Source of the DNA: an uncultured Treponema sp.
GTDB taxonomy: Bacteria; Spirochaetota; Spirochaetia; Treponematales; Treponemataceae
Assembly (NCBI GenBank): GCA_946535985.1
Contig: CAMNDY010000001.1
Location: 1-64,000, forward strand
Reading direction: 5' to 3'
Length of the DNA stretch: 64,000 nucleotides
Below, one piece after another: positions 47,523 through 56,305 of the stretch (the first letter of the stretch is position 1; each line of letters starts with the position of its first letter). The translations under genes and the position numbers were made by a program. Under the pieces are notes generated by a model. The model had not been told where the DNA came from. It searched no databases and worked only from the letters and a program-made list of their open reading frames with translations.

Positions 47523-48140
47523 ATGTCAGACAAAGAAAACGAAACTAAAGAAGAAGAAAAGGTAGACGCTGCAACAGACTCTTCGACAGGTTCAGAAACC
47601 CAGGAAGGCGCAGATACAGCAGCTGCTGCAGACTCACAGGCTCAGGATCAGGCTTCTGAAGAAAAGGAGCTTTCTCCCGAAGAAAAGATTGCTGCCCTTG
47701 AAAAAGAAATTGCAGATCTTAAGACTCAGGCACTTTACAAGGCTGCCGAAAACGACAACTGGCGTAAGCGCATGATGCAGCAGAAAGACGAAGCTGTTGC
47801 TTATGCAAATGCATCTCTTTTGGGCGATTTGCTCGATAGTCTGGACAACTTTGACCGTACTCTTGATGCTGCAAAAGATGCAAAGGATGCAAAATCAATT
47901 GCAGACGGCATTAAGATGATTAACAAGTCGCTTGTTAAGATGCTCGAAGATAAATATGGTCTTGTAAGCTACGGAAAAGAAGGCGATGAGTTTAATCCAG
48001 AAGAGCACGAAGCAATCGGCCGTCAGGAAGACGAAAAAGCAAAGAAAGAAACTCTGGCTCAGGTATATCTTAAGGGATATAAACTGAAGGATAAGGTAAT
48101 AAGACATGCTAAGGTAATGGTTAAGGTACCGAAGGCATAA
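47523..48140 (+). CDS. grpE: Nucleotide exchange factor GrpE
   Basis: LGDLLDSLDNFDRTL...FNPEEHEAIG...VLRHAKVMV-type C-terminus. Confidence 0.95.
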   Translation: MSDKENETKEEEKVDAATDSSTGSETQEGADTAAAADSQAQDQASEEKELSPEEKIAALEKEIADLKTQALYKAAENDNWRKRMMQQKDEAVAYANASLLGDLLDSLDNFDRTLDAAKDAKDAKSIADGIKMINKSLVKMLEDKYGLVSYGKEGDEFNPEEHEAIGRQEDEKAKKETLAQVYLKGYKLKDKVIRHAKVMVKVPKA

Positions 48141-48208
48141 GTCATCCTCGGGCTTGACCCGGGGATCTCAATAAAAAATAGATTGTCGGGTCAAGCCCGA
48201 CAATGACA
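48141..48208. repeat. Two palindromic repeats in the grpE-dnaK spacer
   Basis: gtcatcctcgggcttgacccggggatct and agattgtcgggtcaagcccgacaatgaca. Confidence 0.9.
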
Positions 48209-48232
48209 TAGGTATAAAGCGAGGTAAATAAA

Positions 48233-50215
48233 ATGGGAAAGATCATTGGTATTGACTTGGGAACAACAAACTCTTGTGTTGCCGTAATGGAAAACGGTGA
48301 ACCGGTTGTAATTCAGAATGCAGAAGGTGGAAGAACAACTCCTTCTATTGTAGGTTTCACATCTAAAGGAGACCGCATTGTTGGTGCTCCTGCTAAAAAC
48401 CAGATGGTAACAAACCCTAAGAACACTGTATATTCTGTAAAACGTCTTATCGGACACAGATTCAGTGAACTTCAGGGAGAAGCAACAAAGCTTCCATATA
48501 AAGTAATTGATAACGGATCAGACTGCCGTGTAGAAGTAGAAGAGGCCGGAACTACAAAACAGTATTCACCTCAGGAAATCTCTGCTTTTATTCTTCAGAA
48601 AATGAAGAAAACTGCAGAAGACTATCTTGGAGAGCCTGTAACAGAAGCTGTTATTACAGTACCTGCTTACTTCAATGACTCTCAGCGCCAGGCAACAAAA
48701 GATGCCGGTAAGATTGCAGGTCTTGATGTAAAGCGTATCATCAACGAACCTACAGCAGCTTCTCTTGCTTTTGGTTTCAACAAGGATCAGGACAAGGAAA
48801 AGACAATTGCTGTATACGACCTTGGTGGTGGTACATTTGATATTTCTATTCTTGAACTTGGTGACGGTGTATTCGAAGTTAAGTCTACAAACGGTGATAC
48901 TCACCTTGGTGGCGATGACTGGGACCGTGTAATCATCAACTGGCTGGTAGATCAGTTTAAGGCAGATACAGGCATTGACCTTTCTAAAGACCCTATGGCT
49001 ATGCAGCGTCTTCGTGAAGCTGCTGAAAATGCAAAAATCAGCCTTTCAAGCCAGACAACAACAGATATCAACCTTCCATTTATTACTGCTGATGCAACAG
49101 GTCCAAAGCACTTGCAGAAGTCTTTGACACGTGCTCAGTTTGAACAGATGACAGACAGCCTTTATGAACGCACAAAGGAACCTTGCCGCAAGGCTCTTGC
49201 CGATGCAGGTATTTCTGCAAGTGACATTGATGAGGTTCTCCTTGTTGGTGGTTCATCTCGTATGCCAAAGGTTCAGGAAGTTGTAAAACAGATTTTTGGT
49301 AAAGAGGGTAGCCGTGCAGTAAACCCTGATGAAGCTGTAGCAGTTGGTGCTGCAATTCAGGGTGGTGTACTTGGTGGAGACGTTAAGGACGTTCTTCTTC
49401 TTGATGTAACTCCTCTTTCACTTGGTATTGAAACAATGGGTGGTGTAATGACAAAGCTCATTGCCCGCAATACAACAATTCCTACAAAGAAGAGCCAGAT
49501 CTTCTCTACTGCTGCCGATGGACAGACTGCTGTATCTATTCACGTACTTCAGGGTGAACGCGAAATGGCAGATCAGAACCGTACACTTGGCCGCTTTGAC
49601 TTAGTAGGTATTCCAGCCGCTCCTCGTGGTGTTCCACAGATTGAAGTAACTTTTGATATCGATGCTAACGGTATTGTTCACGTATCTGCAAAGGATTTGG
49701 GAACAGGCAAGGAACAGCACATCCAGATTACTTCTTCTTCTGGTCTTAGCGACGAAGAAATTGAAAAGATGGTTAAGGATGCCGAAGCAAATGCTGCAGC
49801 AGATAAGGCTAAGCGTGAATGTGTAGATGCCCGCAACGAAGCAGACAGCCTCATCTATGCTACAGAAAAATCTATCAAAGACCTTGGCGACAAGATTAAC
49901 GGTGCAGAAAAGGAAAAGGTTGAAGCTGCAATTGCTGCCCTTAAACAGGCTTTGCAGGGTGACAATGTAGAAGAAATTAAAGCTAAGACCGAAGAACTTA
50001 AACAGTCTTCTTACAAGATTGCCGAAGAACTCTATAAGCAGCAGGGTGCCGCAGGAGCCCAGCCAGGTGCAGAAGGTGGAGCCGCAGGTGGTAATGCCGG
50101 AGCAGCCGGAGACGCTGGTGCCAATGCAGGAGCCGAAGGCGGAGAAAAGAAGTCCGGCTTTGACAAAGGCTCTGCAGATGATGTAGAGTATGAGGTAAAG
50201 GACGAAGATAAATAA
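48233..50215 (+). CDS. dnaK: Chaperone DnaK
   Basis: [35 protein letters not shown]...; G/A-rich tail ...[10 protein letters not shown]. Confidence 0.98.
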   Translation: MGKIIGIDLGTTNSCVAVMENGEPVVIQNAEGGRTTPSIVGFTSKGDRIVGAPAKNQMVTNPKNTVYSVKRLIGHRFSELQGEATKLPYKVIDNGSDCRVEVEEAGTTKQYSPQEISAFILQKMKKTAEDYLGEPVTEAVITVPAYFNDSQRQATKDAGKIAGLDVKRIINEPTAASLAFGFNKDQDKEKTIAVYDLGGGTFDISILELGDGVFEVKSTNGDTHLGGDDWDRVIINWLVDQFKADTGIDLSKDPMAMQRLREAAENAKISLSSQTTTDINLPFITADATGPKHLQKSLTRAQFEQMTDSLYERTKEPCRKALADAGISASDIDEVLLVGGSSRMPKVQEVVKQIFGKEGSRAVNPDEAVAVGAAIQGGVLGGDVKDVLLLDVTPLSLGIETMGGVMTKLIARNTTIPTKKSQIFSTAADGQTAVSIHVLQGEREMADQNRTLGRFDLVGIPAAPRGVPQIEVTFDIDANGIVHVSAKDLGTGKEQHIQITSSSGLSDEEIEKMVKDAEANAAADKAKRECVDARNEADSLIYATEKSIKDLGDKINGAEKEKVEAAIAALKQALQGDNVEEIKAKTEELKQSSYKIAEELYKQQGAAGAQPGAEGGAAGGNAGAAGDAGANAGAEGGEKKSGFDKGSADDVEYEVKDEDK

Positions 50216-50221
50216 AAACAC

Positions 50222-50337
50222 TGTCATTCCCGTGCTTGACACGGGAATCTCTTTTAAAGTAGAGATTGTGTCGCAGGTAACCCTGCTTACCGAGTTTTCG
50301 TAACACGAAAACTCGCGGGGTCAAGCCCGACAATGAC
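50222..50337. repeat. Palindromic repeat plus a second copy interrupted by a ~50-nt insert in the dnaK-dnaJ spacer
   Basis: tgtcattcccgtgcttgacacgggaatct; agattgt[insert]ggtcaagcccgacaatgaca; insert contains CGAGTTTTCG-taaca-CGAAAACTCG. Confidence 0.85.
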
Positions 50338-50359
50338 AGAATGTGATAAAGGTATCAAA

Positions 50360-51517
50360 ATGGCAAAACGCGACTATTATGAAGTATTAGGTGTTGATAA
50401 ATCTGCAGATCAGGAGGCAATTAAAAAGGCTTACCGTAAGCTTGCCGTAAAATACCATCCGGACAGAAATCCTGGAGACAAGGTGGCCGAAGAAAAATTC
50501 AAGGAAGCAACAGAAGCCTACGAAATTCTGTCTGATGAAGAAAAACGCCCTATTTATGATCAGTACGGTTTTGCCGGCCTTGAAGGAATGGGAGGCGGCG
50601 GTGCTGGCGGTGCCCAGTATTCACATGCCTTCCACGATTTCTCAGACCTCTTTGGTGGAGCCGGTGGCGGCTTCTCCGATATTTTTGACAGCATCTTTGG
50701 AGGAGGCTTTGGTGGCGGAGCCCGCGGTGGCAGACGTTCAAGCGGGCCTGCTGCAGGTTCATCTCTCCGCTATGACCTTCATATTCAGTTTAAGGATGCT
50801 GTTTACGGAACTTCTGCAGATATCCATTTTAAACATAATGAAGCCTGTACAGCCTGTCATGGAACTGGTGGAGCAGCCGGTGCTTCTAAAAAAACTTGTC
50901 CAACCTGTAACGGAATGGGCCAGGTTCGTCAGGGCAACGGTTTCTTTACTATTCAGCAGACATGTCCTACCTGCCGTGGTAAGGGCGTAACTATAGATAA
51001 GCCTTGTCCAAGCTGCCGTGGAACTGGTATTCAGGAAAGAAATAAGATGATGTCTCTTAAGATTCCTGCAGGTTCAGACAACGGTAAGCGCATTGTAATT
51101 CCTGGTCAGGGTGATGCAGGAGAAAACGGCGGACCAGCAGGCGACCTTGTAGTAGTATTGCACGTAGATTCTCATCCATTGTTTGAACGCGATGGTCTGG
51201 ATTTGTACTGTGCAGTTCCTGTTTCTATGGCTCAGGCTGCTCTTGGCTGTGATATCACAATCAAATCTCTTGATAACAAGAAAGTAACTATAAAAATCCC
51301 TTCTGGAACTTCAAATGGAAAGCTTTTACGCATAAAAGGCGAGGGTGTTCCTCTTGGCGGAAGCAGCAAAAAAGGCGATCTCTACGTTAAAATCATGGTA
51401 CAAATCCCTCAACGCCTCTCCGGCAAACAAAAAGAACTCCTCCAGGCCTATCTGAACCTCGAAAATCCTCCAGAAACTCCAGATTTAATGCCACTGTCTA
51501 AACTCGAGGGTGTGTAA
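50360..51517 (+). CDS. dnaJ: Chaperone DnaJ
   Basis: J domain with HPD, G/F region, four CxxCxGxG-type zinc repeats. Confidence 0.98.
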   Translation: MAKRDYYEVLGVDKSADQEAIKKAYRKLAVKYHPDRNPGDKVAEEKFKEATEAYEILSDEEKRPIYDQYGFAGLEGMGGGGAGGAQYSHAFHDFSDLFGGAGGGFSDIFDSIFGGGFGGGARGGRRSSGPAAGSSLRYDLHIQFKDAVYGTSADIHFKHNEACTACHGTGGAAGASKKTCPTCNGMGQVRQGNGFFTIQQTCPTCRGKGVTIDKPCPSCRGTGIQERNKMMSLKIPAGSDNGKRIVIPGQGDAGENGGPAGDLVVVLHVDSHPLFERDGLDLYCAVPVSMAQAALGCDITIKSLDNKKVTIKIPSGTSNGKLLRIKGEGVPLGGSSKKGDLYVKIMVQIPQRLSGKQKELLQAYLNLENPPETPDLMPLSKLEGV

Positions 51518-51544
51518 GGCCGCTGGCGGCCGGTGTTTTATAGC

Positions 51545-51582
51545 AAACCGTTAAAAAAATTGCGAAAGCAATTTTTAGGTTT
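51545..51582 (+). terminator. Hairpin downstream of dnaJ
   Basis: AAAAATTGC-GAAA-GCAATTTTT with outer AAACC/GGTTT. Confidence 0.55.
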
Positions 51583-51591
51583 ACTTCTTTA

Positions 51592-51671
51592 CGGGGTTTT
51601 AGGGGCAGAGCCCCTAGGAGAGAGGGTAGGACGCAACGAAGTGCGGCCGCAGGGGGAGACTTCCCCCTCCT
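51592..51671. repeat. Second copy of the GC-rich dispersed repeat
   Basis: ggggttttaggggcagagcccctagg...acgcaacgaagtgcgg...agggggagacttccccct. Confidence 0.8.
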
Positions 51672-51710
51672 AAAGGCTAATAGCTAATAGCTAACTGCTT
51701 TTTCAGCAGG

Positions 51711-51734
51711 CCCTTCGAGAGCCTCAGGGATCCC
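51711..51734. repeat. Degenerate copy of CCCTTCGA..CTCAGGGA repeat
   Basis: cccttcgagagcctcagggatccc. Confidence 0.75.
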
Positions 51735-51835
51735 ATACTATTCCCTATCCCCTATATACTATTCCCTAACTTTTTATACGATTTTTTCCCAAATTTGCCG
51801 ATAATATGATAGAATAGTAGTACTATAAATTTGAG

Positions 51836-53236
51836 GTGATTATGTATAAGACGCGGAAAAAAATCCTGACTATAAGTGTTTATACACTCGCAGTTGTGTT
51901 ATTTATAGGCATTGGCATTTTATTAATTCCAGAAAAAGAAACAGAAACTCCTTCTATTTATTCCTTGCTCTCTGTTGCTGCTTTTTTCTGTGCCATTGTA
52001 TTCCTTTTTGTAAGGTTAAAGACTGCACTTTTAGCAAAAGTTCGCCATGATACGCTGGAAAAAGGCGAAACTGTGATTCTTAAGAAATTCATCGACAGCC
52101 TCAGATTCAGTTATACTCTCGATGATTTTTATGTGGCAATCGGTGATTATCTTGAACGACGCGGTGACTGTGCTGTTCTTCTTATTGACCGCACAAAAAA
52201 CTATATCCTCTATAACAGTCCTAACAGAATTACCTCTTCTGATTCAATCCGCGAAAAAATGTGTCAGAACTTTGAAGAAAACTGGAAGGATGGTTACTAC
52301 TACTTTGACCGCCACTTTGGTGTAACTTCCCGCCTCAAAAAATCCCGAGGTTTCTTCCTTTGTTCAGAAAAACAGCATATGTTCGTATTCTGTAATTATA
52401 CCAGACTTTTTGATAATTCTATTTATGAACAGCTTTTTGAAGAGTACAAGCGATTTATTACCCGTACTCATACAATTTCTCAGCTTTCGGAAATTGCGGC
52501 TACTACAAAAGAGTGGCAGCAGCTTGCCGAAACTCAGCAGTCATTCCTTCCTCAGAAGATTCCAAATATCCACAATCTTAAGATTGCTACATATTTCCGT
52601 CCTCTTGTAAACGTATCGGGTGACTACTTTTCAATTCTTCCTATTGATAAACATAAGACTCTGCTCATGCTTGGTGACGTATCTGGTAAAGGTCTTCCTG
52701 CGGCTCTTATCATGGGTTTGGTAATGAACACTGTAAAGATTATTGAAGATAAAGAAGACCTGGTTGGTGTAATTAAAGCCATTGATAAAGCTATTAAGGG
52801 CATGCACCTTCAGGATAAATATACTGTATTGTTCCTTAGTATTGTTGATACCGAAAAAATGAAAATCCGCTACATCAATGCTTCCATGTCTGACCCAATC
52901 ATTCTTTCACCTTCACCTGATGGTTACCGTATTAAGCCTCTTACTTCAAATGCTTCGCTTGTCGGAATTCTTGATATGGGTGATGTTACTGTTGCCGAAA
53001 AACGTCTCTTCCGCGGAGACACCATTCTTATGGCAACTGACGGTGTTTCTGAAGTTATGGATGACAGTGGTGTTGAGCTTGGAGATACTGATATTTATAA
53101 AAAGACACTCATTGCCGGTGCTTCAAAATCTCCTCAAGAATTTGTTGATGATATTGTAGATTTAATCTGGAAATATAATGGCGATAAAAAGCTTCATGAT
53201 GACGTTACAATGATGATCGCTAAGGTAGGTTACTGA
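51836..53236 (+). CDS. PP2C-type (SpoIIE/RsbU-like) phosphatase, membrane associated
   Basis: LVNVSGDYFSILPID...LLMLGDVSGKGLPAALIMGLV...MATDGVSEVMD. Confidence 0.92.
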   Translation: MIMYKTRKKILTISVYTLAVVLFIGIGILLIPEKETETPSIYSLLSVAAFFCAIVFLFVRLKTALLAKVRHDTLEKGETVILKKFIDSLRFSYTLDDFYVAIGDYLERRGDCAVLLIDRTKNYILYNSPNRITSSDSIREKMCQNFEENWKDGYYYFDRHFGVTSRLKKSRGFFLCSEKQHMFVFCNYTRLFDNSIYEQLFEEYKRFITRTHTISQLSEIAATTKEWQQLAETQQSFLPQKIPNIHNLKIATYFRPLVNVSGDYFSILPIDKHKTLLMLGDVSGKGLPAALIMGLVMNTVKIIEDKEDLVGVIKAIDKAIKGMHLQDKYTVLFLSIVDTEKMKIRYINASMSDPIILSPSPDGYRIKPLTSNASLVGILDMGDVTVAEKRLFRGDTILMATDGVSEVMDDSGVELGDTDIYKKTLIAGASKSPQEFVDDIVDLIWKYNGDKKLHDDVTMMIAKVGY

Positions 53237-53237
53237 T

Positions 53238-55853
53238 ATGGTATTTATTCTCTTAAACTGCGCTTTATTACTTTGCTTTATATTTCTCACCTATTATATA
53301 GACAAAAAGAATACTTTCATGGGTAATACCGGAAGTACTCTTGTTGTTCCGCTTTTATTTGCCTGCATTGAATTGTTTCTTTATATACTTGTAATGATTT
53401 TTAAAGACAAGTGGATTGAATCTTTTGTTATTCAGCTTGTAAGAATCATTTTCTGTCTTGATGGAATTTTCTTTGTTTCATTCAGTTTTGGACTTGTTGG
53501 TGTAGGCCATAAGATTACAAAGTTTACACCAAAACTCTTCCAATGGCTTTTATATGCCTTTGTAATTTATATTGTATTCTTCCAGTTTGTTGATATTTCG
53601 GTAGATGAATCTTTAAGTATGAATATTGGTTCGGGAAGACTTTTCTCAAACCCTGATGTTCAAAAGTATTTCCCTTGGGACTGGGTTTTCCTTTATAACT
53701 CAATTTATAAATATCTTCTTCCTGGTACTGCTTTCCTCTTCCTTATGGTTTATCAGGAAAGAAAGGGCAGCCAGCTGCAGAAGTATCAGTGTCTTGTTAT
53801 TGCCGAAGGTATTGCCCTTATGTGGGTCCTCAAGTACTTCTTCCAGTTCCTGGGTACTGCAAATCCTGCTTTTGGTTCTCTTTATATGTATGCTTATGTT
53901 GCAATGTATGTGCTGGTTGTAATTGGTCTTAATAAGACTTCTGTTCCTTCGACCAAGGCTTATATTGCTACATTGTTTAAAAATATGATTTCATATGTAC
54001 TTCCAGCTGCAGCAATAGGTCTTGTTGTAATGTTTACACAGCCTGTTGGAAAAGTTCTTACAGCCGGATTTATTTCTTTGTTTGTATTCGTTTCAATTAT
54101 TGCCGTATTGTTCGCACTTATGATTTCGGATCTTCTTACTAATAATTCAAAGCTTTATACTTCGGATTATGGTCCTGCACTCGAAAAACAGCTTGCTACA
54201 ATTGATTATTCCGGCGAAATGGATGCAATTACAAACCGAATGTATGAAATCTTCCGCAGAAACGTAGAAGCATCTTCTGTAAATGTTTACATTTTGAACA
54301 ATAAGAACATGCTCGAAACTGCTTATACATCAAACGGCTTTACAACTACAATTCCGGTTAATACTACAATGTTTGAAACCCTGCTTAACATCAACCGTTC
54401 TGTTGTTTGTTTTTCACAGGTAGGAAACGTTCACGATCTTTCTCCGATTGATGCACAGCTTACAAAATTCTTTGAAGAAACTAAGTCTGATGCTATGTTC
54501 ATTTTGAACGAAGGTCACAATATTCTTGGTTTGATTACTCTGGGCAAAAAAATCTCTGGAGATCACTACAAAGACTATGACTACAATACCTTCCTTAAGT
54601 TGTATTCATACTTCTTCGTATTCGGATACTACATGCGTAACATTTCTAACAAGGAAATTATCTCTGTAGTAAACCGCGAAATTAAGATGTCTTCTCAGAT
54701 TATTACATCTATTCAGGAAAACATTGACCATGTAAAGAATCCTAAAATTGATACCGGTTATCTCATGGTTCCTGCCCGAAACATTGGTGGTGAATTTATT
54801 GATATGATTCGTCTTACCGATACCCGTCACCTCTTTGTAGTTGGTGATATGTCCGGTAAAGGTATTGCGGCTTCTATGAACATGGTTATCTTAAAGTCTA
54901 TTATTCGTACTTACCTTGCCGAAACACATGACTTTAAGGATCTGGTTATTAAGATTAACTCCTTTATTCGTGATTCTTTGAATAAGGGTACAATCTTTGC
55001 CGGTCTTTTTGCTTTGATTGATTTTGAAACAGATACAATGTACTACATCAACTGTGGTATTCCGGCCTTGATGCTTTATACCCAGGTGTATAACAACGTT
55101 ATTGAGATTCAGGGTTCCGGACACATTCTTGGATTCGTAAAAGATATTTCTCCATATATCAGCGTTAAGACAACAAAGCTTAATCGTGGTGACGTTATTC
55201 TTGCCTGTACAGATGGTCTTGTTCAATCACACTCACTTCGTGGTGAACAGTTTGGTAAGGAACGTATTCAGCAGTGTATTCTTGATAACTCAACTTATCC
55301 GGCTCAGCGTATGACTCAGTTTACATTTGACAGCCTGATTAAGTTTATGTCAAAGGAAATGGAAGACGACGTTTCTATTCTTGTATTGAAGTACGAAACT
55401 TCAAGAGCCTTTGATAAGGATGCTGCCGACCAAGAAGAAGTTGCAGAAGAAAATGCTGAGGTTGTTGAGGAGACTGCACCAGCTGAAGAGGCTGTGCCTG
55501 CTGAAGAGACAGTTCCTTCAGAAGAGCCTGCAGTTCCTGAAGAGGAAGCCGTGGTGCCTGAGCCTGTCGAAGGCCCTGCAGAAGAAAGTGTGCCTACAGA
55601 AGAAAGTGCACCCGTAGAAGAGTCTGTGGTTCCTGAAGAGGAGATTGTGGTTCCTGAGCCTGTCGAAGGACCAGCAGAAGAGCCTGCAAGCTCTGAAACA
55701 GAGACTGCGGAGCCAGAAGCAGCCGCTGCCCCTGCCGAAGAACCCCCAGCTGCTGAAGATGATTTTTTCATCAATAAGAATGTTCTGCCGGATGATCCAG
55801 ATATTCCGGATTTAAGCAATCTTGACGAAATGATTAAAATGGCCGGATTGTAA
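53238..55853 (+). CDS. Polytopic membrane PP2C-type (SpoIIE/RsbU-like) phosphatase with acidic low-complexity tail
   Basis: Multiple TM; NIGGEFIDMIRLTDTRHLFVVGDMSGKGIAASMNMV...ACTDGLVQS; tail with VVPEPVEGPAEE repeats. Confidence 0.92.
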   Translation: MVFILLNCALLLCFIFLTYYIDKKNTFMGNTGSTLVVPLLFACIELFLYILVMIFKDKWIESFVIQLVRIIFCLDGIFFVSFSFGLVGVGHKITKFTPKLFQWLLYAFVIYIVFFQFVDISVDESLSMNIGSGRLFSNPDVQKYFPWDWVFLYNSIYKYLLPGTAFLFLMVYQERKGSQLQKYQCLVIAEGIALMWVLKYFFQFLGTANPAFGSLYMYAYVAMYVLVVIGLNKTSVPSTKAYIATLFKNMISYVLPAAAIGLVVMFTQPVGKVLTAGFISLFVFVSIIAVLFALMISDLLTNNSKLYTSDYGPALEKQLATIDYSGEMDAITNRMYEIFRRNVEASSVNVYILNNKNMLETAYTSNGFTTTIPVNTTMFETLLNINRSVVCFSQVGNVHDLSPIDAQLTKFFEETKSDAMFILNEGHNILGLITLGKKISGDHYKDYDYNTFLKLYSYFFVFGYYMRNISNKEIISVVNREIKMSSQIITSIQENIDHVKNPKIDTGYLMVPARNIGGEFIDMIRLTDTRHLFVVGDMSGKGIAASMNMVILKSIIRTYLAETHDFKDLVIKINSFIRDSLNKGTIFAGLFALIDFETDTMYYINCGIPALMLYTQVYNNVIEIQGSGHILGFVKDISPYISVKTTKLNRGDVILACTDGLVQSHSLRGEQFGKERIQQCILDNSTYPAQRMTQFTFDSLIKFMSKEMEDDVSILVLKYETSRAFDKDAADQEEVAEENAEVVEETAPAEEAVPAEETVPSEEPAVPEEEAVVPEPVEGPAEESVPTEESAPVEESVVPEEEIVVPEPVEGPAEEPASSETETAEPEAAAAPAEEPPAAEDDFFINKNVLPDDPDIPDLSNLDEMIKMAGL
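55551..55670. repeat. Two VPEPVEG-family repeats in the phosphatase tail
   Basis: gtggtgcctgagcctgtcgaagg (55551) and gtggttcctgagcctgtcgaagga (55647). Confidence 0.9.
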
Positions 55854-55890
55854 TTTGTGTAAGGCCGCTGGCATGAAATAGGAGAAAATT

Positions 55891-56217
55891 ATGGAACAAA
55901 TTGCTATTACAGAAAAAGACGGTGCAAACTATCACTTATATGAACTCGAAGGCGCTTTGAATGCCTATACACTTGGTGAATTTCAGGATACTTTGTATGA
56001 TGCTGTTCAAAAGAACAATGTTGTACTTGATATGTCACGACTTATAGAACTTGATGCTTCGGGCATAGGCCTTTTGATGGCAGCCTTTAATGATTCTGAA
56101 GAAGCAGGACACAAGCTCTACTTTATGACCATGTCAAACGAAGCCGATAAAGCTATAGCGGCCACGGGCTTTAAGTATGTCTTTAATTTGATTAACTCTG
56201 TAACGGAAGTAAAATAG
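55891..56217 (+). CDS. STAS-domain anti-sigma factor antagonist (RsbV-like)
   Basis: VVLDMSRLIELDASGIGLLMAAFNDSEEAGHKLYFM. Confidence 0.9.
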   Translation: MEQIAITEKDGANYHLYELEGALNAYTLGEFQDTLYDAVQKNNVVLDMSRLIELDASGIGLLMAAFNDSEEAGHKLYFMTMSNEADKAIAATGFKYVFNLINSVTEVK

Positions 56218-56221
56218 TATA

Positions 56222-56260
56222 AAAAAAGGCTCCGACTAAAAATCGGGGCCTTTTCTTTTG
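56222..56260. terminator. Bidirectional terminator between the STAS gene and leuS
   Basis: aaaaaaaggctccgactaaaaatcggggccttttctttt hairpin between convergent genes. Confidence 0.75.
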
Positions 56261-56262
56261 CT

Positions 56263-56290
56263 CGTCATTGCGAGCGAAGCGTGGCAATCC
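56263..56290. repeat. TCATTGCGAGCGAAGCGTGGCAATCC dispersed palindrome
   Basis: cgtcattgcgagcgaagcgtggcaatcc, a repeat type I recall from several bacterial genomes; single copy in this window. Confidence 0.6.
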
Positions 56291-56305
56291 ACGTTTATGA
56301 ATACA

